A DNA stretch of 6,594 nt from an uncultured Bacilli bacterium (GCA_944358665.1 CALVRP010000046.1:1-6594), one strand, 5' to 3'; numbered from the stretch's first letter, positions 1 through 5,964 are shown. Notes: generated from the sequence alone by a model not told the origin. Made by a program: numbers and translations.

Positions 1-6
1 TAAAAG

Positions 7-807
7 ATGAAAACAAGAATAATTAGTGCGATAGTAATGCTTATAATATTAGTACCTTTAATAATTGCGGGAGGTGTGTGGTTTAACGTTGGCCTTTATA
101 TTGTATCCATGATTGCTTTAAAAGAATTTTTGGATATTAAGGATTCTAAGAAACCAATACCATCATTTATTAGATTAATAGCGTATATTTTCGTTACTTT
201 ACTTATGCTAGTTGGAATTAATTCTAACAGTGAAGCCTATACCCTTGACTATAGACTTTTAACGGCGTTGGTAATATTATTCTTATTTCCGACAGTTTTA
301 TATCATGAAAGAAAAAAATATAGTATTAATGATGCCTTTTATTTAATTGGCGGAATATTATTCTTGGGTATTTCTTTATCTTTATTTATTACCGTAAGAG
401 AAATGGGCCTTAAAATGTTCTTGTTCCTGATTTCTATTCCAATTATTACTGATATTTTTGCTTATGTTACAGGTATGCTTATTGGAAAACATAAACTTCT
501 TCCGGAAGTATCACCTAACAAAACATGGGAAGGATTAATTGGCGGAACGATTTTCTCAGTCTTTGCTTGTAGTTTATTTTACTATACTTGTATAGATCCT
601 GAAGTTTCTAAGATATTAATTCTTGCAGTGTGTACCTTCTTATCAATAGTTGGTCAGTTTGGTGATTTAGTATTTTCAGCGATTAAACGTTATTTTGGTA
701 AAAAAGATTTTTCTAATCTTATCCCGGGTCATGGTGGGGTTTTAGATAGACTCGATAGTATGATTTTTGTAATGCTTGGTTTTATGCTTTTTATTAATAT
801 ACTTTAG
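7..807 (+). CDS. cdsA: Phosphatidate cytidylyltransferase (CDP-diacylglycerol synthase)
   Basis: This integral membrane enzyme condenses CTP with phosphatidic acid to give CDP-diacylglycerol and pyrophosphate, the branch point to phosphatidylglycerol, cardiolipin and other phospholipids. The 266-residue length is normal for bacterial CdsA. Hydrophobic blocks at about residues 5-38, 53-72, 84-100, 110-130, 136-158, 176-200, 203-220 and 252-266 suggest seven or eight membrane helices. The family signature is complete at residues 224-250: S224-x-x-K227-R228, K233-D234, then PGHGG at 240-244 and D247-R-x-D250, which hold the metal-binding aspartates. The ATG lies only six bases into the window, so its SD cannot be seen, but the N-terminus (MKTRIISAIV) is typical of the family. 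It ends in TAG, and the SD of rseP overlaps that stop. In many Firmicutes uppS precedes cdsA; that region is outside the window. Confidence 0.96.
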   Translation: MKTRIISAIVMLIILVPLIIAGGVWFNVGLYIVSMIALKEFLDIKDSKKPIPSFIRLIAYIFVTLLMLVGINSNSEAYTLDYRLLTALVILFLFPTVLYHERKKYSINDAFYLIGGILFLGISLSLFITVREMGLKMFLFLISIPIITDIFAYVTGMLIGKHKLLPEVSPNKTWEGLIGGTIFSVFACSLFYYTCIDPEVSKILILAVCTFLSIVGQFGDLVFSAIKRYFGKKDFSNLIPGHGGVLDRLDSMIFVMLGFMLFINIL

Positions 808-816
808 GAGGAAGAT

Positions 817-1854
817 ATGACATTAATTTATTTTATAATAATATTAGGTATAATAGTATTTATTCATGAACTTGGGCATTTTATTTTTGCAAAAAAATCC
901 GGTATTTATGTCTATGAATTTTCTATAGGTATGGGGCCTCGGATTTTTAAATGGAATCGTAAAAATGATGAAACGGATTACTGTATTAGACTTTTCCCCA
1001 TTGGTGGTTTTGTTCAAATGGCCGGGGAAGAAATCGAAGATGATACAGATATTCCGAAAGATAAGAAATTTACTAGTAAAACTTTTGGTCAAAAATTCAT
1101 GACCGTTATTGCCGGTATTATGATGAATTTTATTTTAGCCATTGTTTTACTTTTTATCGTTGGTCTTGTTAATGGTGCTCCTCAAAATATGCCAATTGTT
1201 GGTCATATTGAGGAAGGGTATCCGGCTAGTACATCAGGGCTAGAGGAAGGCGATAAAATCTTAACCGTTAATGGTAAGAGTGCGAATACAACAGATAAGT
1301 TAACATTGCAACTTCAAGTAAATATGGGAGAAACTATTACCGTAGAAGTTGATCGTAATGGAAAAACCGAAACGGTAGTTTTAGATCCAAAACTGGTTAA
1401 AGTTGATGGTGAAGACACTTATAAATATGGTTTCCAAGTAACTGATGAAGTAGAGCATGGCGTTTTTGCATCTATTAAGTATGCTTTTGAAAAAACATTT
1501 AGTTTACTATATCAAATGGTATTTGTAATCTTCTATTTAGTAACAGGTCAGTTATCAGTATCTTCTTTGGCTGGCCCGGTTGGTATTTATAGTGTGGTTG
1601 GCGATGCCGCTAGTGCAGGCTTGATAAATCTTGTTTATTTAACAGCTTTTATTAGTATTAATGTTGGTTTTATTAATTTCTTACCAATACCGGCATTTGA
1701 TGGCGGCAGAATACTATTCTTAATTATTGAGAAAATTAAAGGTAGTCCAGTTGATCCAAAATTTGAAAACACAATTCATTCTATAGGATTTTTCCTATTA
1801 ATGGCGCTCATGATTTTGATAACATATAACGATATAATAAGATTGATAGGGTGA
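817..1854 (+). CDS. rseP: RseP/RasP-family site-2 intramembrane zinc metalloprotease
   Basis: This is a membrane-embedded metalloprotease of peptidase family M50B. Relatives (RseP, RasP, Eep) cut transmembrane substrates such as anti-sigma factors, signal-peptide remnants and pheromone precursors; the substrate here is unknown. The zinc motif HELGH is at residues 17-21 in the first helix (His17, Glu18, His21). A single PDZ domain spans about 127-193 (from IVGHIEEGYPA), as in Gram-positive RasP; E. coli RseP has two. The third metal ligand is Asp295 in the NFLPIPAFDGGR motif. Helices lie near 1-22, 95-118, 225-245 and at the C-terminus (about 322-342). The 345-residue length is slightly under the roughly 420 of B. 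subtilis RasP. The start is set by AGGAGG at 806-811, five bases before the ATG and overlapping the cdsA stop, so translation is probably coupled. It ends in TGA, four bases before the next gene. Confidence 0.95.
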   Translation: MTLIYFIIILGIIVFIHELGHFIFAKKSGIYVYEFSIGMGPRIFKWNRKNDETDYCIRLFPIGGFVQMAGEEIEDDTDIPKDKKFTSKTFGQKFMTVIAGIMMNFILAIVLLFIVGLVNGAPQNMPIVGHIEEGYPASTSGLEEGDKILTVNGKSANTTDKLTLQLQVNMGETITVEVDRNGKTETVVLDPKLVKVDGEDTYKYGFQVTDEVEHGVFASIKYAFEKTFSLLYQMVFVIFYLVTGQLSVSSLAGPVGIYSVVGDAASAGLINLVYLTAFISINVGFINFLPIPAFDGGRILFLIIEKIKGSPVDPKFENTIHSIGFFLLMALMILITYNDIIRLIG

Positions 1855-1858
1855 TATA

Positions 1859-2755
1859 ATGCTTAAAGTAGATAACATAACAAAATATTATGATAATTTT
1901 TTAGCTGTTGATAATTTATCTTTTAAAGTAAGTCCGGGAGAAATCTTCGGGCTTCTTGGTGTTAATGGTGCTGGTAAAACAACAACATTTAGAATGATTA
2001 TTGGACTTTTAGAGCCAACTAGTGGTACGGTTACTTTAAATGGTAAAAAAATTGATTATAGTGTTACTGATAACATTGGTTTTTTAACCGAAGAAAGAAG
2101 TCTTCTTACTAAATTTACTGTAAAGGAGCAAGCAATTTATTATGGAACTTTAAAAGGCATGAATAAAGAGGATATTTTAAAAAGATTAGATGAACTTTTG
2201 GAAAAATTTGGAATTACAGAATATAAAGATAAAAAAATAAAAGAATTATCTAAAGGTAATCAACAAAAAATTCAGTTCATTGTTTCTATTTTAAACAAAC
2301 CAAAATTATTAATATTAGATGAACCATTTTCGGGTTTAGATCCTTTTAATGTTGAGTTATTTAAAAAACAAATTACACAAATGGCAGAAGAAGGAAGCAT
2401 GATTATTTTTTCTTCGCACCGGATGGAGCACGTCGAATTGTTTTGCAAAAAATTACTTATTTTAAAAAATGGCAAAGATGTTTTAAGTGGTAATTTGGCG
2501 GATATTAAAGAAGAATATCGGAAGAAAAATATTATGATTAAAGGTGACATTGATATTGAAAAAATAAAAAAAATACCTGGAGTTATAAATGTAGAATCTA
2601 AAGGTTTAGAATATGAAGTAAAAATTGATAATATGGATATTGCTAAAGATGTTTTTAAAGTCGTTAGTAAGTGTGCTAATATCACAAAATTTAGCGTTGA
2701 AGAACCTAGTTTAAACGAAATATTTATTGCGAAAGTAGGTGAAACCTATGACTAA
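1859..2755 (+). CDS. ABC transporter ATP-binding protein, NatA/YhaQ type
   Basis: This is the cytoplasmic nucleotide-binding subunit of an ABC-2 exporter; the next gene encodes its membrane partner. Walker A is G34-VNGAGKT-T42. The Q-loop region reads FLTEERSL, with Glu where many ABC ATPases have Gln, a feature typical of the YhaQ branch. The signature loop is LSKGNQQK rather than LSGGQ, also usual for that branch. Walker B is LLILDEP with D-loop GLD, and the H-loop His lies in FSSHRMEHVE. After the catalytic core, residues from about 215 to the end form a small alpha/beta domain resembling DUF4162, which is known from NatA-like subunits. The 298-residue length is normal. An AGGGTGA element at 1848-1854 overlaps the rseP stop and serves as SD. 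B. subtilis NatA/NatB exports sodium, but members of this family have varied or unknown substrates, so sodium export is not claimed. Confidence 0.92.
   Translation: MLKVDNITKYYDNFLAVDNLSFKVSPGEIFGLLGVNGAGKTTTFRMIIGLLEPTSGTVTLNGKKIDYSVTDNIGFLTEERSLLTKFTVKEQAIYYGTLKGMNKEDILKRLDELLEKFGITEYKDKKIKELSKGNQQKIQFIVSILNKPKLLILDEPFSGLDPFNVELFKKQITQMAEEGSMIIFSSHRMEHVELFCKKLLILKNGKDVLSGNLADIKEEYRKKNIMIKGDIDIEKIKKIPGVINVESKGLEYEVKIDNMDIAKDVFKVVSKCANITKFSVEEPSLNEIFIAKVGETYD
2737..2741 (+). promoter_or_regulatory. SD sequence that fixes the permease start
   Basis: AGGTG lies inside the last codons of the ATPase gene, six bases before the ATG at 2748. This supports 2748 over the in-frame GTG at 2739, which lies within the SD itself. 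The two genes therefore overlap by eight bases, suggesting translational coupling of the ATPase and permease. Confidence 0.65.
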
Positions 2756-4070
2756 AAAATTAAAATTCTTAGTAGGTGAGAGCCTAAAACGAAAAATAAA
2801 AACAAAGTGGTTTGTGGCTGCCAATATTTTAATTTTAATTGTTATTTTATGTTTGTTTAATATTGATGGTATTATTAAGTTTTTTGGTGGTGACTTTAAC
2901 GATAATCAAATCATCTATGTCAATGATAAAAGTAATATGACTTATGAAACTTTGAAACTTCAAAATAAAAATTATACAAAACTGTTAGATGATGATGAAG
3001 AAGTTTTTGAACTTAAGAAAACTGATAAAAGTAGTGAAGAAATATTTAAGGACGAAGATAATAAAGATGCCTGGTATTTAACTATTAATAGTGATGAAAA
3101 TAATACCATTAATGCCGAACTTATATCTGATGGCTATATAAATAGTTATGATTTTGCGCAAATTAGTGGAATTATTAATAGTGCAAAACAAAGTGTGGCT
3201 TTATCTTTAAGTGATGTTGATCCAGTGGAACTTGCTAAAATATCTGAAAGTGTTGATATTGAAAGAGTTATTTTAGATGAAAATAAAAAAGGTGAAGAAG
3301 AAGGTACGCAAATGATTATGTCAACAGTCTTTCCTTTTGTCATTTTACCTTTCTTTATCTTATCGTTATTCTTAGTTCAAATGGTTGGGGCTGAAGTTAA
3401 TGATGAAAAAACAACTAGAGGTATGGAAATAATTATTTCTAGTGTTTCTCCAAAAGTTCATTTCTTCTCAAAAGTAATTGCAAGTAACTTGTTTGTTTTA
3501 ATTCAGGGAGCATTACTCGTCGCCTTTGTCGTTCTAGGACTTGTCTCTAGAATGTTACTTGGTGGCACTAGTATTACGGATATTCCAGCTTCAGCTGGCG
3601 TTGATATTAGCGGCATGGTAAATTCGATTTTATCAAGTGATGTTATAAATGAGCTTGTTTATATTATCCCTTTGGTTATAATATTGATGTTGGTAACATT
3701 CTTAGCTTATTCACTTTTAGCTGGCGTTTTAGCGTCAATGACAACTAATATTGAAGACTTCCAACAATTACAAACACCAATTATGATTATTTCTTTAATT
3801 GGCTATTATCTAGCAATTATGGCCGGCGTATTTGAGGGCTCATTATTTATTAAAATATTGGCGTTCTTCCCATTTATTTCCGCTATACTTGCACCTTCAC
3901 TTTTAGTGCTTGGGCAAATAGGCGTCTTTGAATTTATTGTTGCTATACTGATTATGGTAATTGTTGTCTTCTTGTTAATTAAATATGGCCTTAAAATATA
4001 TAAAGTAGGAATTTTAAATTATTCTTCTAAAAATCTATGGAAGAAAATGTTTAAAGCTTTAAGGGGGTAA
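2748..4070 (+). CDS. ABC-2 type exporter permease, NatB/YhaP type
   Basis: This is the membrane subunit paired with the ATPase encoded just upstream. From the ATG at 2748 it has 440 residues. The layout is typical of the family: a short basic cytoplasmic N-terminus, a helix at about 22-38, a large polar outside domain of about 150 residues rich in Asp, Glu, Asn and Lys, then helices near 188-215, 243-266, 303-325, 343-363, 366-388 and 391-413. After the second helix comes NDEKTTRGMEIIISSVSP, matching the conserved cytoplasmic loop of ABC-2 permeases (E-K-x-x-G-x-x-E-x-x-x-S-S type), where the ATPase is thought to couple. The C-terminus is basic and cytoplasmic. It overlaps the ATPase gene by eight bases and ends two bases before the rhodanese gene. 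The substrate is unknown; sodium, drug or lipid-linked export are all possible. Confidence 0.9.
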   Translation: MTKKLKFLVGESLKRKIKTKWFVAANILILIVILCLFNIDGIIKFFGGDFNDNQIIYVNDKSNMTYETLKLQNKNYTKLLDDDEEVFELKKTDKSSEEIFKDEDNKDAWYLTINSDENNTINAELISDGYINSYDFAQISGIINSAKQSVALSLSDVDPVELAKISESVDIERVILDENKKGEEEGTQMIMSTVFPFVILPFFILSLFLVQMVGAEVNDEKTTRGMEIIISSVSPKVHFFSKVIASNLFVLIQGALLVAFVVLGLVSRMLLGGTSITDIPASAGVDISGMVNSILSSDVINELVYIIPLVIILMLVTFLAYSLLAGVLASMTTNIEDFQQLQTPIMIISLIGYYLAIMAGVFEGSLFIKILAFFPFISAILAPSLLVLGQIGVFEFIVAILIMVIVVFLLIKYGLKIYKVGILNYSSKNLWKKMFKALRG

Positions 4071-4072
4071 TT

Positions 4073-4450
4073 ATGAATAGTAAAAAAATATATATAGTTG
4101 TGATAACTGTATTAATATTAGCTGTATTATTTCTTAGTTTTGGAAGCGGATTAACTAAACCTAATTATCTCAATATAAATGGAGCTGAAGCCGCAACTTT
4201 AGTAGATAATGGGGCAATAGTAGTTGATGTTAGAACTGAAGCGGAGTATAATAGTAAACATATTAAAGGCGCAATTAATATTCCTTATGATGAAATAAGT
4301 AGTATTGATGTGGCTAAAGATAAAGAAATCATTCTTTATTGTCAAAGTGGTTCTAGAGCAACGAAAGCTGCCGAGGATTTAATTGATTTAGGCTATACGA
4401 AAGTTTATAATTTAGGTGCTTTAAGTAATTGGATAGGGGAAACTAAGTAG
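4073..4450 (+). CDS. Membrane-anchored single-domain rhodanese-like protein
   Basis: This 125-residue protein has a signal-anchor helix at about residues 6-24 followed by one rhodanese domain at about 33-123. The active-site loop is YCQSGSRA, with Cys90 as the expected persulfide-carrying cysteine and Arg95 closing the C-x(4)-R loop. The upstream CH2A-like motif VVDVRTEAEYNSKHIKGAIN at 50-69 is intact, so an active sulfurtransferase is plausible. The N-terminus has no cysteine, so it is not a lipoprotein; the helix probably holds the domain on the outer face of the membrane, although cleavage after the helix cannot be excluded. An AAGGGGG SD overlaps the permease stop, and the gap is two bases. 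Placement directly after the exporter suggests co-expression, but a functional link is only inferred. Sulfur transfer, redox sensing and thiol repair are all possible roles. Confidence 0.9.
   Translation: MNSKKIYIVVITVLILAVLFLSFGSGLTKPNYLNINGAEAATLVDNGAIVVDVRTEAEYNSKHIKGAINIPYDEISSIDVAKDKEIILYCQSGSRATKAAEDLIDLGYTKVYNLGALSNWIGETK
4383..4411 (+). promoter_or_regulatory. Candidate sigma-A-type promoter for tRNA-Leu
   Basis: TTGATT (4383-4388) and a perfect TATAAT (4406-4411) are separated by exactly 17 bases, inside the last codons of the rhodanese gene. Transcription would start near 4418, about 54 bases before the tRNA. It could give the tRNA a supply independent of the long operon. In AT-rich coding DNA such matches also arise by chance, so support is modest. 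Confidence 0.35.
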
Positions 4451-4467
4451 TTATCTTTTGATAACTA
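4448..4467 (+). other. Perfect 8-bp hairpin between rhodanese gene and tRNA
   Basis: TAGTTATC and GATAACTA form a perfect 8-base-pair stem with a TTTT loop. The stem starts within the rhodanese stop codon (TAG) and ends four bases before the tRNA. No run of T follows, so it does not look like an intrinsic terminator. It could protect the mRNA end or guide cleavage of a joint mRNA-tRNA transcript; this is inference. Confidence 0.5.
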
Positions 4468-4471
4468 ACTT

Positions 4472-4558
4472 GCGAGGATGGCGGAATCGGTAGACGCGCT
4501 ACTTTGAGGGGGTAGTGAAGGAAACTTTGTGCGGGTTCAAGTCCCGTTCCTCGCACCA
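4472..4558 (+). tRNA. tRNA-Leu, anticodon GAG
   Basis: All arms of a class II tRNA can be folded by eye. The acceptor stem GCGAGGA pairs with TCCTCGC, followed by an encoded ACCA end (discriminator A plus CCA). The D arm contains GGTAGA. The anticodon stem CTACT/GGTAG encloses the loop TTGAGGG, with anticodon GAG at 4506-4508, which reads CUC and CUU leucine codons. The variable arm is long (4516-4530, able to form a short stem), as expected for leucine. The T arm GCGGG/CCCGT holds TTCAAGT. It lies 21 bases after the rhodanese gene on the same strand, and a terminator follows ten bases later, so it is either the last unit of the operon or a single-gene transcript. Confidence 0.96.
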
Positions 4559-4567
4559 AATGAAAAT

Positions 4568-4592
4568 AACCATTGAATTTTCAATGGTTTTT
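4568..4592 (+). terminator. Intrinsic terminator after tRNA-Leu
   Basis: AACCATTGA and TCAATGGTT form a nine-base-pair stem with a four-base loop, followed directly by a run of T (4588-4592, then further AT-rich sequence). This is a standard Rho-independent terminator and marks the end of the transcript carrying the tRNA and probably the upstream operon. Confidence 0.85.
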
Positions 4593-4625
4593 ATATTTGT
4601 TTAAATATTTTTTCTTGCTAAATAA

Positions 4626-4654
4626 TTGACTATTATAAGGAAAAAAGTTAAAAT
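4626..4654 (+). promoter_or_regulatory. Sigma-A-type promoter downstream of the terminator
   Basis: TTGACT (4626-4631) and TAAAAT (4649-4654) match the -35 and -10 consensus at five of six positions each, with 17-base spacing. It lies just after the terminator, so it likely begins a new transcript near 4661. That transcript would cross the decayed remnant and could still express the ASCH and acetyltransferase genes. Confidence 0.55.
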
Positions 4655-4673
4655 TAAATTGGTAATAAAATGA

Positions 4674-4850
4674 ATTATAAAGTGTGGTGTTGGCCGTGTT
4701 TATGAGGCTAGATTTCGTTTGGCCGAAGATGATAAGGTATTTTATAATAAAGCAAACTATGAAATTCTAAGTTTAATGGGAACTGTATTTACATGAGAAT
4801 TCGATAAAAATGCTAGTTATAAGGAATTAGTTGTTAAAAAAAACAAATAA
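4674..4850 (+). pseudogene. Decayed coding remnant of unknown family
   Basis: One frame reads like a real protein: 40 codons including GRVYEARFRLAEDDKVFYNK and NYEILSLMGTVFT, then an in-frame TGA at 4794-4796, then 17 more codons (EFDKNASYKELVVKKNK) to a TAA at 4848-4850. The balanced charged and hydrophobic residues are unlike the low-complexity translations of random AT-rich spacer. No start codon or SD fits this frame. The only ATG nearby, at 4670, is in another frame and stops after 11 codons. It therefore looks like the leftover C-terminal part of a gene that lost its 5' end and gained a stop. I do not recognise the family. The alternative is chance: a 40-codon open frame is not rare. 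Confidence 0.45.
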
Positions 4851-4859
4851 TTTTATTAA
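4831..4859 (+). promoter_or_regulatory. Weak promoter-like pair before the ASCH gene
   Basis: TTGTTA (4831-4836) and TATTAA (4854-4859) have 17-base spacing but match the consensus at only four of six positions each. Transcription would start near 4866, about 30 bases before the ATG. In sequence this rich in A and T it may be chance; the stronger promoter at 4626-4654 is the better candidate for this gene. Confidence 0.2.
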
Positions 4860-4895
4860 TGAATAAATAAAATTTTCCAAAACTGGAGGAATAAC

Positions 4896-5333
4896 ATGAA
4901 CGAAGTATTATTAATGTCAATAAAAACAAAATATGTTAAGCAAATATTTGCGGGAATAAAGAAGTTTGAATTTCGTCGGAAGAGTATTGGTGATAAGAAT
5001 TGTAATAAGAAAATATACATATATTCTTCGGGCGTTGACAAGGCTATAGTTGGATATATATTGGTTGATAAAATTTTAAAAGGTGATGTAAATTATATTA
5101 TAGAAGAGACAAAGTGTTCTGATTATCAAGATATAACCAAATATTTTGATGGTTGTAATGAATGTTATGCTTTACATATTAATGAATTTCACGAGTTTTT
5201 AGGGCCAATAAAATTAGATTGTATCAAATATAAATATGAAAAATTTGTTATCCCACAATTTTATAGATATATAAAATGTCAAGAACCAATATATGCGGAA
5301 TTAGAAAATAGAAAATTAAAGAAAAATATATAA
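4896..5333 (+). CDS. Small ASCH-domain protein (PUA-like fold)
   Basis: This 145-residue soluble protein has the hallmarks of a stand-alone ASCH domain. The N-terminus is LLMSIKTKYVKQIFAG, followed by the signature G-x-K-x-x-E-x-R at residues 20-27 (G20, K22, E25, R27). Next comes a beta-rich stretch (KKIYIYSS, then IVGYILVDKIL), a variable middle around residues 65-85, and the late strand CYALHINEF. The closing PQFYRYI resembles the PQS-F-x-Y-I end of these small proteins. The ASCH fold is related to PUA, so RNA or modified-nucleotide binding is expected; some small relatives (YqfB) are amidohydrolases for acetylated cytidine, but activity here is not shown. GGAGGA at 4885-4890, five bases upstream, fixes the start. 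The acetyltransferase gene follows after 65 bases and may share the transcript. Its AT-rich composition matches the accessory half of the window. Confidence 0.78.
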   Translation: MNEVLLMSIKTKYVKQIFAGIKKFEFRRKSIGDKNCNKKIYIYSSGVDKAIVGYILVDKILKGDVNYIIEETKCSDYQDITKYFDGCNECYALHINEFHEFLGPIKLDCIKYKYEKFVIPQFYRYIKCQEPIYAELENRKLKKNI

Positions 5334-5385
5334 TAAAATTTATTAGTGCCGCAAAAGAACATTTTTATAATAATATAGAGCTTAT

Positions 5386-5390
5386 GGAGG
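5386..5390 (+). promoter_or_regulatory. SD sequence that fixes the acetyltransferase start
   Basis: GGAGG lies eight bases before the ATG at 5399. An in-frame ATG at 5384 overlaps this SD and has none of its own, so 5399 is preferred, giving the N-terminus MIVDNIRNYLDD. Confidence 0.7.
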
Positions 5391-5398
5391 ACCGGCAT

Positions 5399-5882
5399 AT
5401 GATAGTTGACAATATAAGAAATTATTTAGATGATGAAAAAAAGTCTCAATTTACAAAGATTATTAAAGAAATTTATCAAACTACAAAACATTTAAAAGAA
5501 GCATATCCAAATTATAAAAAATGGTTTTTTAATAAACAAGTTAAAGGCTGTTATCGCCAAAGTAGGGATATTATATTTGTAAAAAATGAACAAGGTAAAA
5601 TTGTTGGAGTATGTTGTTTGAAAAAAGAAGCGGACGAAAGAAAATTGTGTACGTTATATGTTATTCCAGATTATAGAATGCAGGGGGGTTGGCAGTTTGC
5701 TTTTAAAAGAGGCTATAAATTTTCTGGGAACAGAAAAACCCTTAATTACTTTTGCGGAGGACATTTTACCAATGTTTGAAAAAATAATAAAAAAATATGA
5801 TTGGAAATTAGTTGAGGTTGCTGATGGAATATATAAGAAAGGGGTAAAAGAGCTTTGTTTTAATGGTAAGCTATCTAAATAA
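5399..5882 (+). pseudogene. GNAT-family N-acetyltransferase broken by a single-base frameshift
   Basis: Two overlapping frames together spell one full GNAT protein. The first frame runs from 5399 through KLCTLYVIPDYRMQG, beta strand 4 and the start of the acetyl-CoA loop, then meets six Gs at 5683-5688. The next frame continues as VGSLLLKEAINFLGTEKPLI and ends FNGKLSK at 5882. Removing one G gives an unbroken 160-residue protein with an intact R93-x-x-G96-x-G98 acetyl-CoA motif, a normal length for the family. As written, translation stays in the first frame and stops at 5777-5779, losing the helix after the acetyl-CoA loop and the last strands, so the product is probably inactive. The rest is undecayed, so the event is recent or a sequencing error. 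The acetylated substrate is unknown. It follows the ASCH gene by 65 bases and is probably co-transcribed. Confidence 0.85.
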
Positions 5883-5935
5883 ATGATATATATACTAAAA
5901 TATTTTTTATTGAGTTTTATATGATTTTAGGAACA

Positions 5936-5964
5936 TTGCTCTTTTTATATGAATATTGTATAAT
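5936..5964 (+). promoter_or_regulatory. Candidate promoter for the last gene
   Basis: A perfect TATAAT (5959-5964) has TTGCTC (5936-5941) 17 bases upstream as a partial -35. Transcription would start near 5971, about 20 bases before the ATG and just before the SD. The position in a gap after the previous gene supports it. Confidence 0.6.

Larger units (their letters stand above)
4593..4895. other. AT-rich spacer with promoter and gene remnant
   Basis: Together with the terminator just before it, this gives 337 bases between the tRNA and the next intact gene. It holds a good promoter match (4626-4654), a short decayed coding stretch (4674-4850), a weak second promoter-like pair (4831-4859), and the SD of the ASCH gene (GGAGGA at 4885-4890). 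I see no intact gene, tRNA or repeat in it. Confidence 0.6.

Noticed and set aside
844..1092. Minus-strand open frame within rseP
   Set aside because: It lies fully opposite the well-supported rseP coding region, its translation has no recognisable domain, and I see no SD for it.
1855..1860. TATAAT just before the ATPase gene
   Set aside because: There is no -35 element at suitable spacing (ATATAA there), and the ATG overlaps the position where a transcript would start.
2419..2421. CGG recoded from Arg, as reported in some Bacilli lineages
   Set aside because: CGG occurs in rseP, twice in the ATPase, and in the ASCH gene. Arg is acceptable at each site (for example SSHRMEHVE in the H-loop region), and four or so codons are too few to argue for a change.
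2272..2685. Minus-strand open frame of 137 codons within the ABC ATPase gene
   Set aside because: It is antisense to a gene with all ABC motifs, and its composition reflects the complement of AT-rich lysine and isoleucine codons.
2739..2741. GTG start for the permease
   Set aside because: This GTG is part of the AGGTG SD sequence; ATG at 2748 has proper spacing from it.
3146..3343. Minus-strand open frame within the permease gene
   Set aside because: It is antisense to the permease; the translation is serine/leucine/isoleucine-rich noise with no domain.
4794..4796. TGA read as tryptophan (Mollicutes-type code)
   Set aside because: Read as Trp it would repair the remnant frame, but no intact gene contains an in-frame TGA, all Trp codons are TGG, and rseP ends at a TGA in the expected place.
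4856..5041. Minus-strand open frame at the start of the ASCH gene
   Set aside because: It overlaps the ASCH signature region, which is clearly coded on the plus strand with a strong SD.
5683..5688. Programmed -1 ribosomal frameshift at GGGGGG
   Set aside because: Joining the two halves needs a +1 shift (skipping one base); a -1 shift would not reach the second frame, and no stimulatory stop or structure is evident.
5895..5930. Inverted repeat CTAAAAT/ATTTTAG as a terminator after the acetyltransferase gene
   Set aside because: The arms are seven bases of almost only A and T, the loop is over 20 bases, and no T-run follows the second arm, so a stable terminator is unlikely.
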